Assembly (NCBI RefSeq): GCF_036347055.1 | Contig: NZ_CP108882.1 | Coordinates: 1,240,001-1,304,000 of the forward strand | Origin: Streptomyces sp. NBC_00820 | GTDB lineage: Bacteria; Actinomycetota; Actinomycetes; Streptomycetales; Streptomycetaceae | Direction of reading: 5' to 3' | Length of the DNA stretch: 64,000 nucleotides | Shown here: one piece after another, positions 41,168-49,786 of the stretch | Layout: every line of letters begins with the position of its first letter | How positions within the stretch are numbered: the first letter of the stretch is position 1 | Made by a program: the position numbers and the translations under genes | Notes under the pieces: model-generated | What the model was told of the DNA's origin: nothing | The model's database searches: none | The model's input: the letters and a program-made list of their open reading frames with translations, nothing else

Positions 41168-41214
41168 CTGCGTTCTCCCTGGTGAGAACGCAGCGATACT
41201 GCGCGGACGCGCAG
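41168..41214 (+). terminator. Two consecutive hairpins after the AsnC gene
   Basis: CTGCGTTCTC–cctggt–GAGAACGCAG (41168–41193) is a perfect 10-bp stem. CTGCGC–ggac–GCGCAG (41199–41214) follows, with CTTTTG after it. The second may instead be part of the next gene's promoter. Confidence 0.65.
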
Positions 41215-41298
41215 CTTTTGTTGCTTGTCGACCGTCTCGGTCACTTCTTACCTTGGTGTAACCCCAAGTGACACACAGGAAAGCGGAGGGAACCCTCT

Positions 41299-42111
41299 GT
41301 GCTCGAGAGTCGTGTGGCGCGCCCGCGGCGCTTCCTTGTCTGCGAACCCAGACACTTCGCCGTGCAGTACGCGATCAACCCCTGGATGCACCCCGACACG
41401 CCCGTCGACGTGGATCTGGCCCAAGAGCAGTGGCAGGCACTGATGCACGCCTACCGCACCCACGGCCACACCGTCGAGTCGGTCGAGCCGGTGCCGGGCC
41501 TGCCCGACATGGTCTTCGCCGCGAACGCGGCGTTCGTGGTCGGCGGCCGGGTCTTCGGCTCCCTGTTCCACGCGCCGGAGCGGCGCCCCGAGTCCGAGCA
41601 CTTCGACGGCTGGTTCAAGTCGGCCGGTTACGACGTGTACCGGCCCCTGTCGGTGACCGAGGGCGAGGGCGACCTGGTGTGGACGGGCCGTTACGTGCTC
41701 GCAGGCACCGGCTTCCGCACCACCCGCGAGGCCCATCACGAGCTCCAGGAGTTCCTCGGGCACCCGGTGATCGCGCTGACCCTGGTGGACCCGTACTTCT
41801 ACCACCTGGACACGGCCCTGTTCGTCCTGGACGACGACAACGTCGCCTACTACCCGGAGGCGTTCTCGGCGGGCAGCCTGGAGGTGCTGGGGCGCCTGTA
41901 CCCGGACGCGGTGCTCGCCACCCGCGAGGACGCGATGGCCTTCGGCCTGAACTCCGTGTCCGACGGCCACCACGTCTTCATCGCCCCGCAGGCCGAGGCG
42001 CTCGCCGAGCGCCTGGCCGCCCACGGATACGACCCCGTCCCCGTCGACCTGTCCGAGTTCCACAAGGCCGGCGGCGGCATCAAGTGCTGCACCCAGGAGA
42101 TCCGCTCATGA
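41299..42111 (+). CDS. ddaH: Dimethylarginine dimethylaminohydrolase-like amidinohydrolase
   Basis: 270 residues from GTG, with GGAGGG eight bases upstream. The pentein (guanidino-modifying enzyme) fold is shown by MVFAANAAFVVGGRVFGSLF (first active-site strand), EGEGDLVWTGRYVLAG, FYHLDTALFVLDDDNVAYYP (catalytic His) and GGGIKCCTQEIRS at the end, with the nucleophile Cys. Known activities: DDAH (methylarginine to citrulline) or arginine-handling relatives. The stop overlaps the rocD ATG (ATGA), so the product probably feeds ornithine or arginine breakdown. Confidence 0.87.
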   Translation: MLESRVARPRRFLVCEPRHFAVQYAINPWMHPDTPVDVDLAQEQWQALMHAYRTHGHTVESVEPVPGLPDMVFAANAAFVVGGRVFGSLFHAPERRPESEHFDGWFKSAGYDVYRPLSVTEGEGDLVWTGRYVLAGTGFRTTREAHHELQEFLGHPVIALTLVDPYFYHLDTALFVLDDDNVAYYPEAFSAGSLEVLGRLYPDAVLATREDAMAFGLNSVSDGHHVFIAPQAEALAERLAAHGYDPVPVDLSEFHKAGGGIKCCTQEIRS

Positions 42112-43334
42112 CCGCACTCGCGCACGCGCGCACGTCCGCCGACCTGATCCGGGCGGAGGAGCCGGTCCTCGCGCACAACTACCACCCCCTGCCCGTCGTC
42201 GTGGCGCGGGCCGAGGGGGCCTGGGTGGAGGACGTCGAGGGCAAGCGTTACCTCGACATGCTGGCCGGCTACTCGGCCCTCAACTTCGGCCACCGCCACC
42301 CGGCCCTGATCGAGGCCGCGCACCGCCAGCTGGACCGCCTCACGCTCACCTCCCGCGCCTTCCACAACGACCGGCTCGCCGAGTTCGCCGAGCGGCTCGC
42401 GGAGCTGACCGGGCTGGACATGGTGCTGCCGATGAACACCGGCGCCGAGGCGGTGGAGAGCGGCATCAAGGTGGCCCGCAAGTGGGCGTACGACGTGAAG
42501 GGCGTCCCGGACGGCCGGGCGACGATCGTGGTCGCGGCGGACAACTTCCACGGCCGTACGACCACGATCGTCAGCTTCTCCACGGACGAGACGGCGCGGG
42601 CGGGCTTCGGCCCCTTCACGCCCGGCTTCAAGGTCGTGCCGTACAACGACCTCGCGGCACTGGAGGAGGCGGTCGACGACACGACGGCCGCGGTGCTGCT
42701 GGAGCCCATCCAGGGCGAGGCCGGGGTCGTCATCCCGGACGAGGGGTACCTGGCGGGCGTCCGGGAGCTGACCCGGCGCAAGGGCTGCCTGTTCATGGCG
42801 GACGAGATCCAGTCCGGGCTGGGCCGCACGGGCCGTACCCTCGCCGTGCAGCACGAGGACGTGGTCCCGGACGTGCTGCTGCTCGGCAAGGCTCTCGGCG
42901 GTGGCATCGTGCCCGTCTCGGCGGTGGTGGCGCGGCGCGAGGTGCTGGGCGTGCTGCACCCGGGCGAGCACGGCTCCACGTTCGGCGGCAACCCGCTGGC
43001 GGCGGCCGTGGGCATCGCGGTGCTGGAACTGCTGGAGACCGGTGAGTTCCAGCGCCGGGCCGCGGAGCTGGGCGTCGTCCTGCGCGACGGTCTGGCCGAG
43101 CTGGTCGGCAAGGGCGTGACCGGATTCCGGGCGCGCGGGTTGTGGGCGGGCGTCGACATCGATCCCGCGCTGGGCACGGGGCGCGAGATCAGCGAGCGTC
43201 TGATGCGGGAGGGGGTGCTGGTCAAGGACACCCACGGTTCCACGATCCGGCTGGCTCCCCCGCTGACCGTCACGGCCGGCGAACTGCGCTCCGCGCTCGC
43301 CGCGCTGGAGAGGGTGCTCGGTCAGGGCCACTGA
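42108..43334 (+). CDS. rocD: Ornithine aminotransferase
   Basis: 408 residues of class III aminotransferase. MVLPMNTGAEAVESGIKVARKW near 105, LEPIQGEAGVVIPDEGYL near 200, MADEIQSGLGRTG near 225 with the PLP-ring Asp, and LLGKALGGGIVPVSA near 260 with the PLP Lys. This set and the length match RocD. Known reaction: ornithine plus 2-oxoglutarate to glutamate semialdehyde and glutamate. Coupled (ATGA) to the amidinohydrolase gene, giving a route from arginine-type substrates to glutamate. Confidence 0.94.
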   Translation: MTALAHARTSADLIRAEEPVLAHNYHPLPVVVARAEGAWVEDVEGKRYLDMLAGYSALNFGHRHPALIEAAHRQLDRLTLTSRAFHNDRLAEFAERLAELTGLDMVLPMNTGAEAVESGIKVARKWAYDVKGVPDGRATIVVAADNFHGRTTTIVSFSTDETARAGFGPFTPGFKVVPYNDLAALEEAVDDTTAAVLLEPIQGEAGVVIPDEGYLAGVRELTRRKGCLFMADEIQSGLGRTGRTLAVQHEDVVPDVLLLGKALGGGIVPVSAVVARREVLGVLHPGEHGSTFGGNPLAAAVGIAVLELLETGEFQRRAAELGVVLRDGLAELVGKGVTGFRARGLWAGVDIDPALGTGREISERLMREGVLVKDTHGSTIRLAPPLTVTAGELRSALAALERVLGQGH

Positions 43335-43362
43335 GCGCGGCCCCGCAGGGGGCATGGAGACG

Positions 43363-43393
43363 GGGCGGGGGCCGGCGGTGCCGGCCCCCGCCC
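43363..43393 (+). terminator. Terminator after rocD
   Basis: GGGCGGGGGCCGGC (43363–43376) and GCCGGCCCCCGCCC (43380–43393) form a perfect 14-bp stem with a 3-base loop, 28 bases past the stop. Confidence 0.85.
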
Positions 43394-43570
43394 GCTCGGC
43401 ATGCGGCCGGACGTCCGGCGTTCGTATCGGCGTGGCCGGTCCCTGGGGGCGGTCCCTGGGGGCGGTCCCGCACGAAGTCGGCGTCGAGCGCCTTGGGCAA
43501 CATGCGGGCGGGCGTGGGAGCGGTCGGGTAGACCGGACGCAGGACAAGTCCCTGCCCCGCGAGGAGTCCG

Positions 43571-44791
43571 ATGTCCGCAGTGCCTGGACCCGATGCGCTG
43601 TCAGCCCCCCGTCCGCCGTTCACCGCCGTGGCGATCGCGGCTTCCTGCGTGGGGTTCGTGCTGGTGGGGGCACTCCAGGCGCTGTACGGACCCGTGATGC
43701 CCACCCTGCAAAGGGAGTACGGCATCAGCCCGGCTGTCGCCGGGCTCAGCCTGAGCGCGCAGTTCGCCGCCGCCGCGCTCGGTGTGCTCGTCTACCGTCT
43801 GCTGAACGGCCGGCTGGGCCACCGGACGCTGCTCGGCGCCTCTTACGTCCTCATGGCTCTCGGAGCGTCGGCGTTCGCTCTCGCGCCGGTCTGGCCCGTC
43901 GCCCTGGCCGGCGCTTTCGTCATCGGTCTCGGCTTCGGGGGCGTCGTCTACGGCCTCAACCATCTGTTCACCGTCGGCTTCGGCCGGCGCGGCTCCGCGA
44001 TGCTCAATCTGCTCAACGGCCACTTCGGTGTCGGCGCTGTCGCGGGGCCCGCCCTGGTGGGGTGGCTCGGTGCGAAGAACTATCCGGGCATCTTCATCGG
44101 TGTCGCCGTCGTCTGCGTGGTCGTCCTCCTCACCCTCGGCGGGGTGACCGCCCAGGAGCGGGAGACGGTTCTCGAAGTCACGTCGCGCCGGGATGTGCGC
44201 GTCGCGCCCGTCATCGCCGCGTTCATCGGCGTCTATGTGCTGCACGTGGCCATCGAGACCGGGGTCGGCGGATGGGAACCCACCCATCTGGAGAGCGTGG
44301 GCTACTCCGCCGCGACCGCCACGACCGCCACGTCGGCGTACTGGAGCGCCATGACCGTCGGCCGCTTCATCGTGGTCCCGCTCAGCCTGCGTTTCTCCGC
44401 GCCCGCGATTCTCACCGCCTGCTGCGCCGGCATGGCGGGCTCCCTGCTGCTCGCGACCCTGCCCATGGCGGCCCCCTACGCCTACGTCGGGGTGGGCCTC
44501 GCCATCGCACCGATCTTTCCCACGTGTCTGCCCTGGCTCAACCGCGCGGTTCCAGGCGTGGCCGCGGCGGGTGCGTATGTCATGGCCGCATCGATGCTCG
44601 GCGGCGTCACCTTCCCGCCCCTGCTGGGCGTGGTCATCGACGGCCTGGATGTCACAGCGCTCCCCCTCACACTCTTCGCGCTGGCCCTCGCGTGCATGCT
44701 GCTCGGCACAGGGCTGCGCAGGAACGCCCCCGATCCGGACGCGGAACCGAGATCCGCCCGGCCGGCCGCACCGCCGGAGATGCAGACGTGA
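43571..44791 (+). CDS. Major facilitator superfamily transporter
   Basis: 406 residues with about 12 membrane helices. The first loop has the MFS signature-like NGRLGHRTLLGASYVL near 78–93. GLGFGGVVYGLNHLFTVGFGRRGSAMLNLLNGHFGVGAVAGP in the fourth and fifth helices resembles the fucose/glucose (FucP/YfkF-like) branch, where GHFGVGAxxGP is conserved. Substrate unknown; sugars or small metabolites are possible. GAGGAG precedes the ATG. A short frame overlaps its stop. Confidence 0.87.
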   Translation: MSAVPGPDALSAPRPPFTAVAIAASCVGFVLVGALQALYGPVMPTLQREYGISPAVAGLSLSAQFAAAALGVLVYRLLNGRLGHRTLLGASYVLMALGASAFALAPVWPVALAGAFVIGLGFGGVVYGLNHLFTVGFGRRGSAMLNLLNGHFGVGAVAGPALVGWLGAKNYPGIFIGVAVVCVVVLLTLGGVTAQERETVLEVTSRRDVRVAPVIAAFIGVYVLHVAIETGVGGWEPTHLESVGYSAATATTATSAYWSAMTVGRFIVVPLSLRFSAPAILTACCAGMAGSLLLATLPMAAPYAYVGVGLAIAPIFPTCLPWLNRAVPGVAAAGAYVMAASMLGGVTFPPLLGVVIDGLDVTALPLTLFALALACMLLGTGLRRNAPDPDAEPRSARPAAPPEMQT

Positions 44792-44877
44792 GGGGCCAGT
44801 TGAAGAGCGCTCCCACGCAACTCTCGGACGGCAACGTAACCGTGAGCGAGGTGGGGGCGATCGTCGGGATGGCGTAG
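44788..44877 (+). CDS. Possible 29-residue peptide or remnant overlapping the MFS gene
   Basis: A GTG overlaps the MFS stop as GTGA and opens a frame of 29 codons to a TAG at 44877. Its second half, LSDGNVTVSEVGAIVG, resembles the first helix of an AraC-type HTH, so this may be the remains of a regulator. Alternatively it is a coincidental frame. Confidence 0.3.
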   Translation: MRGQLKSAPTQLSDGNVTVSEVGAIVGMA

Positions 44878-44921
44878 TTCGGCGGTGGGTCGGCACCGGG
44901 ATCGCGCCGCGGCGACGCTTG

Positions 44922-44967
44922 ACCTCCGGGGTACCTCGCGGCGTCGCGCGCGTAGTACCCCGGAGGT
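44922..44967 (+). terminator. Hairpin after the MFS gene
   Basis: ACCTCCGGGGTAC (44922–44934) pairs perfectly with GTACCCCGGAGGT (44955–44967) around a 20-base loop. Likely terminator of the MFS transcript. Confidence 0.7.
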
Positions 44968-45292
44968 GATCGCCATGTCCAGCGCCTCGAGAAGGGCGTC
45001 GCATGACTCCTGCCGTCCCGCGTTCACCACTCCCTCGGAAGCCCGGACAGAATTAATTATATTTCCCACATTTTCGCCCGAGAGCCCTACGCGAGAGCTG
45101 GGCATCGGGTCGGAAATGTCAATCACATGATTTCCGTAACGCCGTACGCCGTTCGAATGAGCAACAATTCGCCGCACGTCGCATATGCCAAGGTGCAGAT
45201 ATTTCTGCGTAATATGCGGCATCAGCAACAAGGCTTCCCGGGTGATCGGTAGGGCCCGGTACGCCTCGGCCCCCACAGGAAATGGCCTTTCC
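44968..45292. other. AT-rich intergenic region before the DUF3494 gene
   Basis: This stretch is clearly poorer in GC than its neighbours (for example TTAATTATATTT near 45053–45064). It probably contains the promoter of the surface-protein gene. A minus-strand frame stays open across it, but its codon third positions are not GC-rich, so I do not call a gene. Confidence 0.5.
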
Positions 45293-46606
45293 ATGAAGCT
45301 GAAGATCTCTCCAGCGACCCACCGCCGTACCATGTCCGGCTTGCTGGCCTCGGCCCTCGCCGCGACGGTCTCCGCCGCAATGGTCGTCATGACGCCGACG
45401 TCGGCGTCGGCGATCGCATTGCCCGTACCCCTGGGCACAGCCGCCGGCTACTCCGTTCTGGCGGGTCAGGGAGTCACCAACACCGGCAATTCGGTGCTCG
45501 CCCACGACCTCGGGACGCACCCGAACCCGGCCATCTCCGGATTCCCGCCCGGCCAGGTGGGTGGCGCCGTGCACCGCGCGGACGCTGCGGCCCTCCAGGC
45601 CAAGAGCGACCTGCTCGTGGCATACAACAACGCCGCCGGCCAGCCCCAGGACTTCCCGCTTCCCCCGGGAATCGGCGGAGGCCCTCCGCTGCTGCCCGGC
45701 GTCTACCACGCCACGGCCGGTCTCGGCATCACCGGCGACCTGGTCCTGGACGGCCAGGGAAGCTCGGACGGGGTCTGGGTCTTCCAGATTCCCGAAGCCC
45801 TGACGACGGCGACCTCCAGCCGGATTCTCCTCACGAACGGCGCTTCGGCGTGCAACGTGTACTGGGAGATCGGCAGTTCGGCGACGCTCGGCGTCACCTC
45901 CAGCTTCGTGGGCACCCTCATGACCGGGATCTCCATCACCGCGAACCAGGGGGCGAACATCGAGGGCCGGCTGCTGGCCCAGGTGGGGGCCGTGACCCTC
46001 AACAACAACAGGGTCTTCCTCAACGGGTGCGCGAGTTCCACCACGGGTGGAACGACGACGGGCACCACCACCGGCACCACCACCGGCACCACCACCGGCA
46101 CGACGACCGGAACCACCACCGGCACGACCGCGGGCACGAGCGGAGGGCTCCTCGGCGGCGGCCTCGTCACCGGCGGCCTGCTCGGCGGCCCCATCGTCGG
46201 CACCGGCGGCACCTCGGGCAACACCGCCGGCAACACGTCCGGCAACACCGCGGGCAACACCGCGGGGAACACCACCTCCGGGAACACCTCGGGCAACACC
46301 GCCGGGAACACCACCGGCGGAATCACCACGGGCGGGAACACCACAGGCGGGAACACCACGGGCGGGAACACCACGGGCGGCAACGGCCACGGGCCGGGCA
46401 AGCCGGACCACGGTGGCAAGCCTGGAAAGCCGGCCCACGGCAGCAAGCCCGACCACGGGCAGCACATCCCTCCCGGCAAGCCCGAGGGCGAGGACGAGCA
46501 CGGCCAGCAGGAGGACCACGGCCAGCAGTCCGACGAGGACTACGGCTACGCGGAGGCGCCCAAGGGCTACAAGGGCGACGACCACTCCGAGAGCTACGAG
46601 GGCTAA
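45293..46606 (+). CDS. Secreted DUF3494 (ice-binding-like) surface protein with low-complexity tail
   Basis: 437 residues. MKLKISPATHRRTMSGLLAS … SASAIALP is a signal peptide (about 1–42). About 45–245 is a DUF3494 beta-helix: YSVLAGQGVTNTGNSVLAHDLG, LLPGVYHATAGLGITGDLVLDGQG, VWVFQIPEALTTATSSRILLTNGASACNVYWEIGSSATLG and ANIEGRLLAQVGAVTLNNNRVF in pattern, with two Cys. From about 250 come GTTT repeats, NTAGNTSGN and NTTGG repeats, then a charged end rich in His, Lys, Asp and Glu. The domain is known from ice-binding and adhesin-like proteins; here adhesion is more likely than ice binding. No anchor is visible. The start has a poor ribosome site. Confidence 0.85.
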   Translation: MKLKISPATHRRTMSGLLASALAATVSAAMVVMTPTSASAIALPVPLGTAAGYSVLAGQGVTNTGNSVLAHDLGTHPNPAISGFPPGQVGGAVHRADAAALQAKSDLLVAYNNAAGQPQDFPLPPGIGGGPPLLPGVYHATAGLGITGDLVLDGQGSSDGVWVFQIPEALTTATSSRILLTNGASACNVYWEIGSSATLGVTSSFVGTLMTGISITANQGANIEGRLLAQVGAVTLNNNRVFLNGCASSTTGGTTTGTTTGTTTGTTTGTTTGTTTGTTAGTSGGLLGGGLVTGGLLGGPIVGTGGTSGNTAGNTSGNTAGNTAGNTTSGNTSGNTAGNTTGGITTGGNTTGGNTTGGNTTGGNGHGPGKPDHGGKPGKPAHGSKPDHGQHIPPGKPEGEDEHGQQEDHGQQSDEDYGYAEAPKGYKGDDHSESYEG

Positions 46607-46743
46607 GCAGCGCACTGCGGGTCGGTCCGCACACCGAATGACGGCACGCGGCGGAATTCTCATCGAGTCCGCCGCGCGCCGTCGGTTTCGGCCGGCGAAA
46701 AAACGCCCGGCGCAAGCAGTTCACAGAGAAAGACAGGTAGGCG

Positions 46744-47460
46744 GTGTCGAGCGGAATTGACTCAGCGGACACGGAGAAAGTCCAGCAACCCGACTCCAGT
46801 CCGGCCACGCAGGAATGTCCCGACGCCACACCTGTTCCCACTGGGGTGTCGAGAGGTGTCCGGGCACTGCAGATCGGGCTGCGCGGCACCGTGCTCCTGT
46901 GCCTGGTGACGACCGTCTTCCACGTGATTCTGGTGTTCCTTCACGTGGCACCGGCCAACACCGCCTCCAAGAGATACACCCCGCTGATCAATGCGTGGGT
47001 GTACCCCTTCTTCGAACAGAATTGGCGGCTCTTCGCCCCGGACCCCGAATCCGTCAACCGGAAGATTCTGGCGAGAACCGCGCACACCGGCCCCGGCGGA
47101 TCGGTTCAGGTGAGCTCCTGGTTCGACCTGACCGCCATCGACAGTTCCGCGGTCAGGCATCAGGCGTTCCCGAGCCACACGGCACAGAACATGTTGCGCC
47201 GCGCGTGGGCCGGCTATGTCGACTCCCACGGAGGAGACGACAAGGCACGCACGGAACGCGCCCTGATGATGCAGAAGTACCTGCGGAACATCGCCGCGGA
47301 CCGCGCCACCGCCCGCCACAGGGGCACCTTCGACTTCATTCAGCTCCGCGTCGTCACACTGCCCATCGCCGCACCCGGCCCCGCCGCCGGCAATCGCCCG
47401 CCGACGCCGGTCGAGAACCGGCTTCTGCCCTGGTGGAAGGTGACCCGCCATGGAAAATGA
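46744..47460 (+). CDS. DUF5819 membrane protein (SdpA-like)
   Basis: 238 residues from GTG. One membrane helix lies near 42–62 (GTVLLCLVTTVFHVILVFLH). It is followed by NAWVYPFFEQNWRLFAPDP near 78–96, the conserved DUF5819 element, which resembles the FFxxxWxFFTxDP motif of SdpA proteins. The rest is a soluble domain, probably outside the cytoplasm. It overlaps the HTTM gene by 11 bases. In Bacillus, SdpA and SdpB are both required to mature the SdpC toxin, so a role in processing a secreted peptide or protein is possible. Confidence 0.78.
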   Translation: MSSGIDSADTEKVQQPDSSPATQECPDATPVPTGVSRGVRALQIGLRGTVLLCLVTTVFHVILVFLHVAPANTASKRYTPLINAWVYPFFEQNWRLFAPDPESVNRKILARTAHTGPGGSVQVSSWFDLTAIDSSAVRHQAFPSHTAQNMLRRAWAGYVDSHGGDDKARTERALMMQKYLRNIAADRATARHRGTFDFIQLRVVTLPIAAPGPAAGNRPPTPVENRLLPWWKVTRHGK

Positions 47461-48628
47461 GGCCCAGAGGACCGCGTCCGCCGGCGTCGAGCAGTGGGTC
47501 CACGACCGCATCACCGCCGCGTGGAACCTCCTGACCCGCCGCCCGGTCTCCCTGTACGCCGCATCGGTGCTGCGCATCGGCTACGGACTGCTCTACCTGA
47601 TCTTTCTGCTGCGTGAGTTCCCGCACCGGGACGAGATCTGGGGCCCAGCCTCCCCGTGGACGCCCGCACTGGCCCACCAGCTCTTCGAGCAGACGGGATG
47701 GAACAGCGTTCTGGCGCTGTCCGACAGCCGTGTCTACTTCGATCTCTGCTACGCGCTGGCCCTCGTCGCGTCCGCCCTGTTCATGCTGGGCTGGCGGACC
47801 CGCGTCACGTCCGTCCTCTTCGCCGTTGTGGTGACCTCGTTCCACGCGCGGGCGATCTTCATGACGGACGGGGGCGACAACCTGGTCCTGCTGATGGCCC
47901 TCTACCTGCCCCTCACCGCCTGTGGCCGCCGCTGGTCCCTGGACGCACGCGGACACCGGCTGAAGGCAGCTCGTGCGGGTGACGCGGCGGAACGGGCCGG
48001 CGGCCTCTTGGCGCGGGAATTCCGCGATGCCCGCACCAGCCTGACCACGGTGGTGCACAACTGCGGCATGTTCCTCATCGCGGCACAGGTCTGCTTCCTC
48101 TACGGATCGGCCGGCCTGTACAAGGTCCAGGGTGCTTCCTGGGGCAGTGGCACCGCTCTCCACTACGTCCTGAACCTCGAACTCTTCCGGCCCTGGCCCG
48201 CGCTCTCCCACTTCGTGGACGAACACACGCTCGTGGTCGCCGTCGCCGGCTACATGACCGTGCTGCTACAGGTGGCCTTCCCGTTCGTGCTGTTCGGCAG
48301 GCTCAAGTATCCCGTTCTCATCATGCTGCTGGGCATGCACACCGGTATCGCCGTGCTCATGGGGCTGCCTCTCTTCTCCGGCGCGATGATCGTCGCGGAC
48401 GCGGTGTTCCTCCCCGACCGCTTCTACACCCTCGTGCCCCGTCTCTGCCGACGCGCCGCACAGCGGACGGACCGGCGGCGAACGGCGACCGGACGAGCGG
48501 CAAGACTTGGAGCCGTACCCGCACAGAGCGGGCCCGGCAGCGCACTCGGCTCGATCCGTCGAGTCGCGTTTTCGGCGGAGCGGAAGGACAGTCCGGCCAA
48601 GCGGCACGATCAGGGCACAGGGCACTGA
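47450..48628 (+). CDS. HTTM-domain membrane protein (SdpB-like)
   Basis: 392 residues with the horizontally transferred transmembrane (HTTM) domain: SLYAASVLRIGYGLLYLIFLL near 35–55, then helices near 100–120, 130–155, 190–215 and 265–320. FHARAIFMTDGGDNLVLLMALYLPLTACGRRWSLDA and SAGLYKVQGASWGSGTALHYVLN are typical of HTTM/SdpB proteins related to vitamin K-dependent carboxylase. It begins inside the end of the DUF5819 gene, so the two are coupled. Together they look like an SdpAB pair, with the partner substrate unknown. Confidence 0.85.
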   Translation: MENEAQRTASAGVEQWVHDRITAAWNLLTRRPVSLYAASVLRIGYGLLYLIFLLREFPHRDEIWGPASPWTPALAHQLFEQTGWNSVLALSDSRVYFDLCYALALVASALFMLGWRTRVTSVLFAVVVTSFHARAIFMTDGGDNLVLLMALYLPLTACGRRWSLDARGHRLKAARAGDAAERAGGLLAREFRDARTSLTTVVHNCGMFLIAAQVCFLYGSAGLYKVQGASWGSGTALHYVLNLELFRPWPALSHFVDEHTLVVAVAGYMTVLLQVAFPFVLFGRLKYPVLIMLLGMHTGIAVLMGLPLFSGAMIVADAVFLPDRFYTLVPRLCRRAAQRTDRRRTATGRAARLGAVPAQSGPGSALGSIRRVAFSAERKDSPAKRHDQGTGH

Positions 48629-48916
48629 GGAGTGCCCTTCCGATTCCGATCGTTGGGTGTGTCCTGCGCGTCCACATCGCTGGTCGTGCCGCCGCGCAGG
48701 GCATCGGTGGAGCCGTCGGTGGACTCCGGGCCGACGAGGTCGTCACCGATCTCCGCCTCCCCCAGGGCCACGGCCTGGGGGAGGCCGTGATCATCCGTCT
48801 GGACCTGAATCCGCTCCCGGCGTTTCGCGTTTACATGGAGCCCGCAGGATCACGCGGTACAGCGATCGGACCGGCGCGTCCTCGAAGCACGCGGCGCGTG
48901 TCCTGAGGAGCACCCC

Positions 48917-49786
48917 ATGCAGATCCTGATAATTCTCGTCATCGTGTTCGGCATCCTGGTCCTGCTGGCCCTTGCCCTGTCCGTGAAGGTCGTCAAGCAG
49001 TACGAGCAAGGGGTGCTGTTCCGCTTCGGCCGGCTCGCCGGAACCCGTGCCCCCGGGCTGCGGTTCATCATCCCTGTCGTCGACGTCCTGCACCGGGTGT
49101 CGCTGCGGGTCGTCACGATGCCGATCCAGTCCCAGGGCATCATCACCCGGGACAACGTGAGCGTCGACGTGTCGGCGGTCGCCTACTACCGGGTCGTCGA
49201 TGCCGTGAAGTCGGTCGTGGCGGTCGAGAACGTCCAGGCGGCGATCAACCAGATCGCCCAGACCACCCTGCGGAAGGTGGTCGGCCAGCACACTCTGGAC
49301 GAGACGCTGTCCGAGACGGATCGGATCAATCTGGTCATCCGGCAGATCCTCGACGTCACCACCGTCGAGTGGGGCGTGCAGGTCACACTGGTCGAGCTGA
49401 AGGACATCCAGCTGCCCGAGACCATGAAGCGCGCGATGGCCCGTCAGGCCGAGGCCGAGCGGGAGAAGCGAGCCAAGATCATCAGCGCGGAGGGCGAGTC
49501 GCTGGCCGCCGCCGCGCTCGGCGATGCCTCGGACACCATGATGGCCCACCCGCTGGCCCTCCAGCTGCGCAACCTGCAGAGTCTGGTGGAGATCGGAGTC
49601 GACAAGAACACCACCGTCGTCTTCCCCGCCCCGCTCATGAGCACCATCGGTGAACTCGGCTCCTTCCTCGCACGGGAGACCACGGCCGCCGCACCTCCCG
49701 CGGTCGCCGCGCCTCCACCGGCCGACACCCGCCGCGCCGAGACCCCTCTACGGCCGGCCGGCGACATGCCCGGCAGCGCGGCATGA
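48917..49786 (+). CDS. Slipin/stomatin (SPFH domain) membrane protein
   Basis: 289 residues. One N-terminal helix (about 2–24) then the SPFH domain: VKQYEQGVLFRFGRLAGTRAPGLRFIIPVVD, TRDNVSVDVSAVAYYRVVD, and LRKVVGQHTLDETLSETDRINLVIRQILD. A coiled-coil segment follows (MKRAMARQAEAEREKRAKIISAEGE). The tail is Pro/Ala-rich. Known role: oligomeric scaffold organising membrane microdomains, often with a NfeD partner (none nearby here). GAGGAGC precedes the ATG. Confidence 0.92.
   Translation: MQILIILVIVFGILVLLALALSVKVVKQYEQGVLFRFGRLAGTRAPGLRFIIPVVDVLHRVSLRVVTMPIQSQGIITRDNVSVDVSAVAYYRVVDAVKSVVAVENVQAAINQIAQTTLRKVVGQHTLDETLSETDRINLVIRQILDVTTVEWGVQVTLVELKDIQLPETMKRAMARQAEAEREKRAKIISAEGESLAAAALGDASDTMMAHPLALQLRNLQSLVEIGVDKNTTVVFPAPLMSTIGELGSFLARETTAAAPPAVAAPPPADTRRAETPLRPAGDMPGSAA

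Noticed and set aside
44968..45438. Minus-strand frame through the AT-rich region upstream of the DUF3494 gene
   Set aside because: Third codon positions are not GC-rich and it overlaps a real gene and a terminator. No convincing start.
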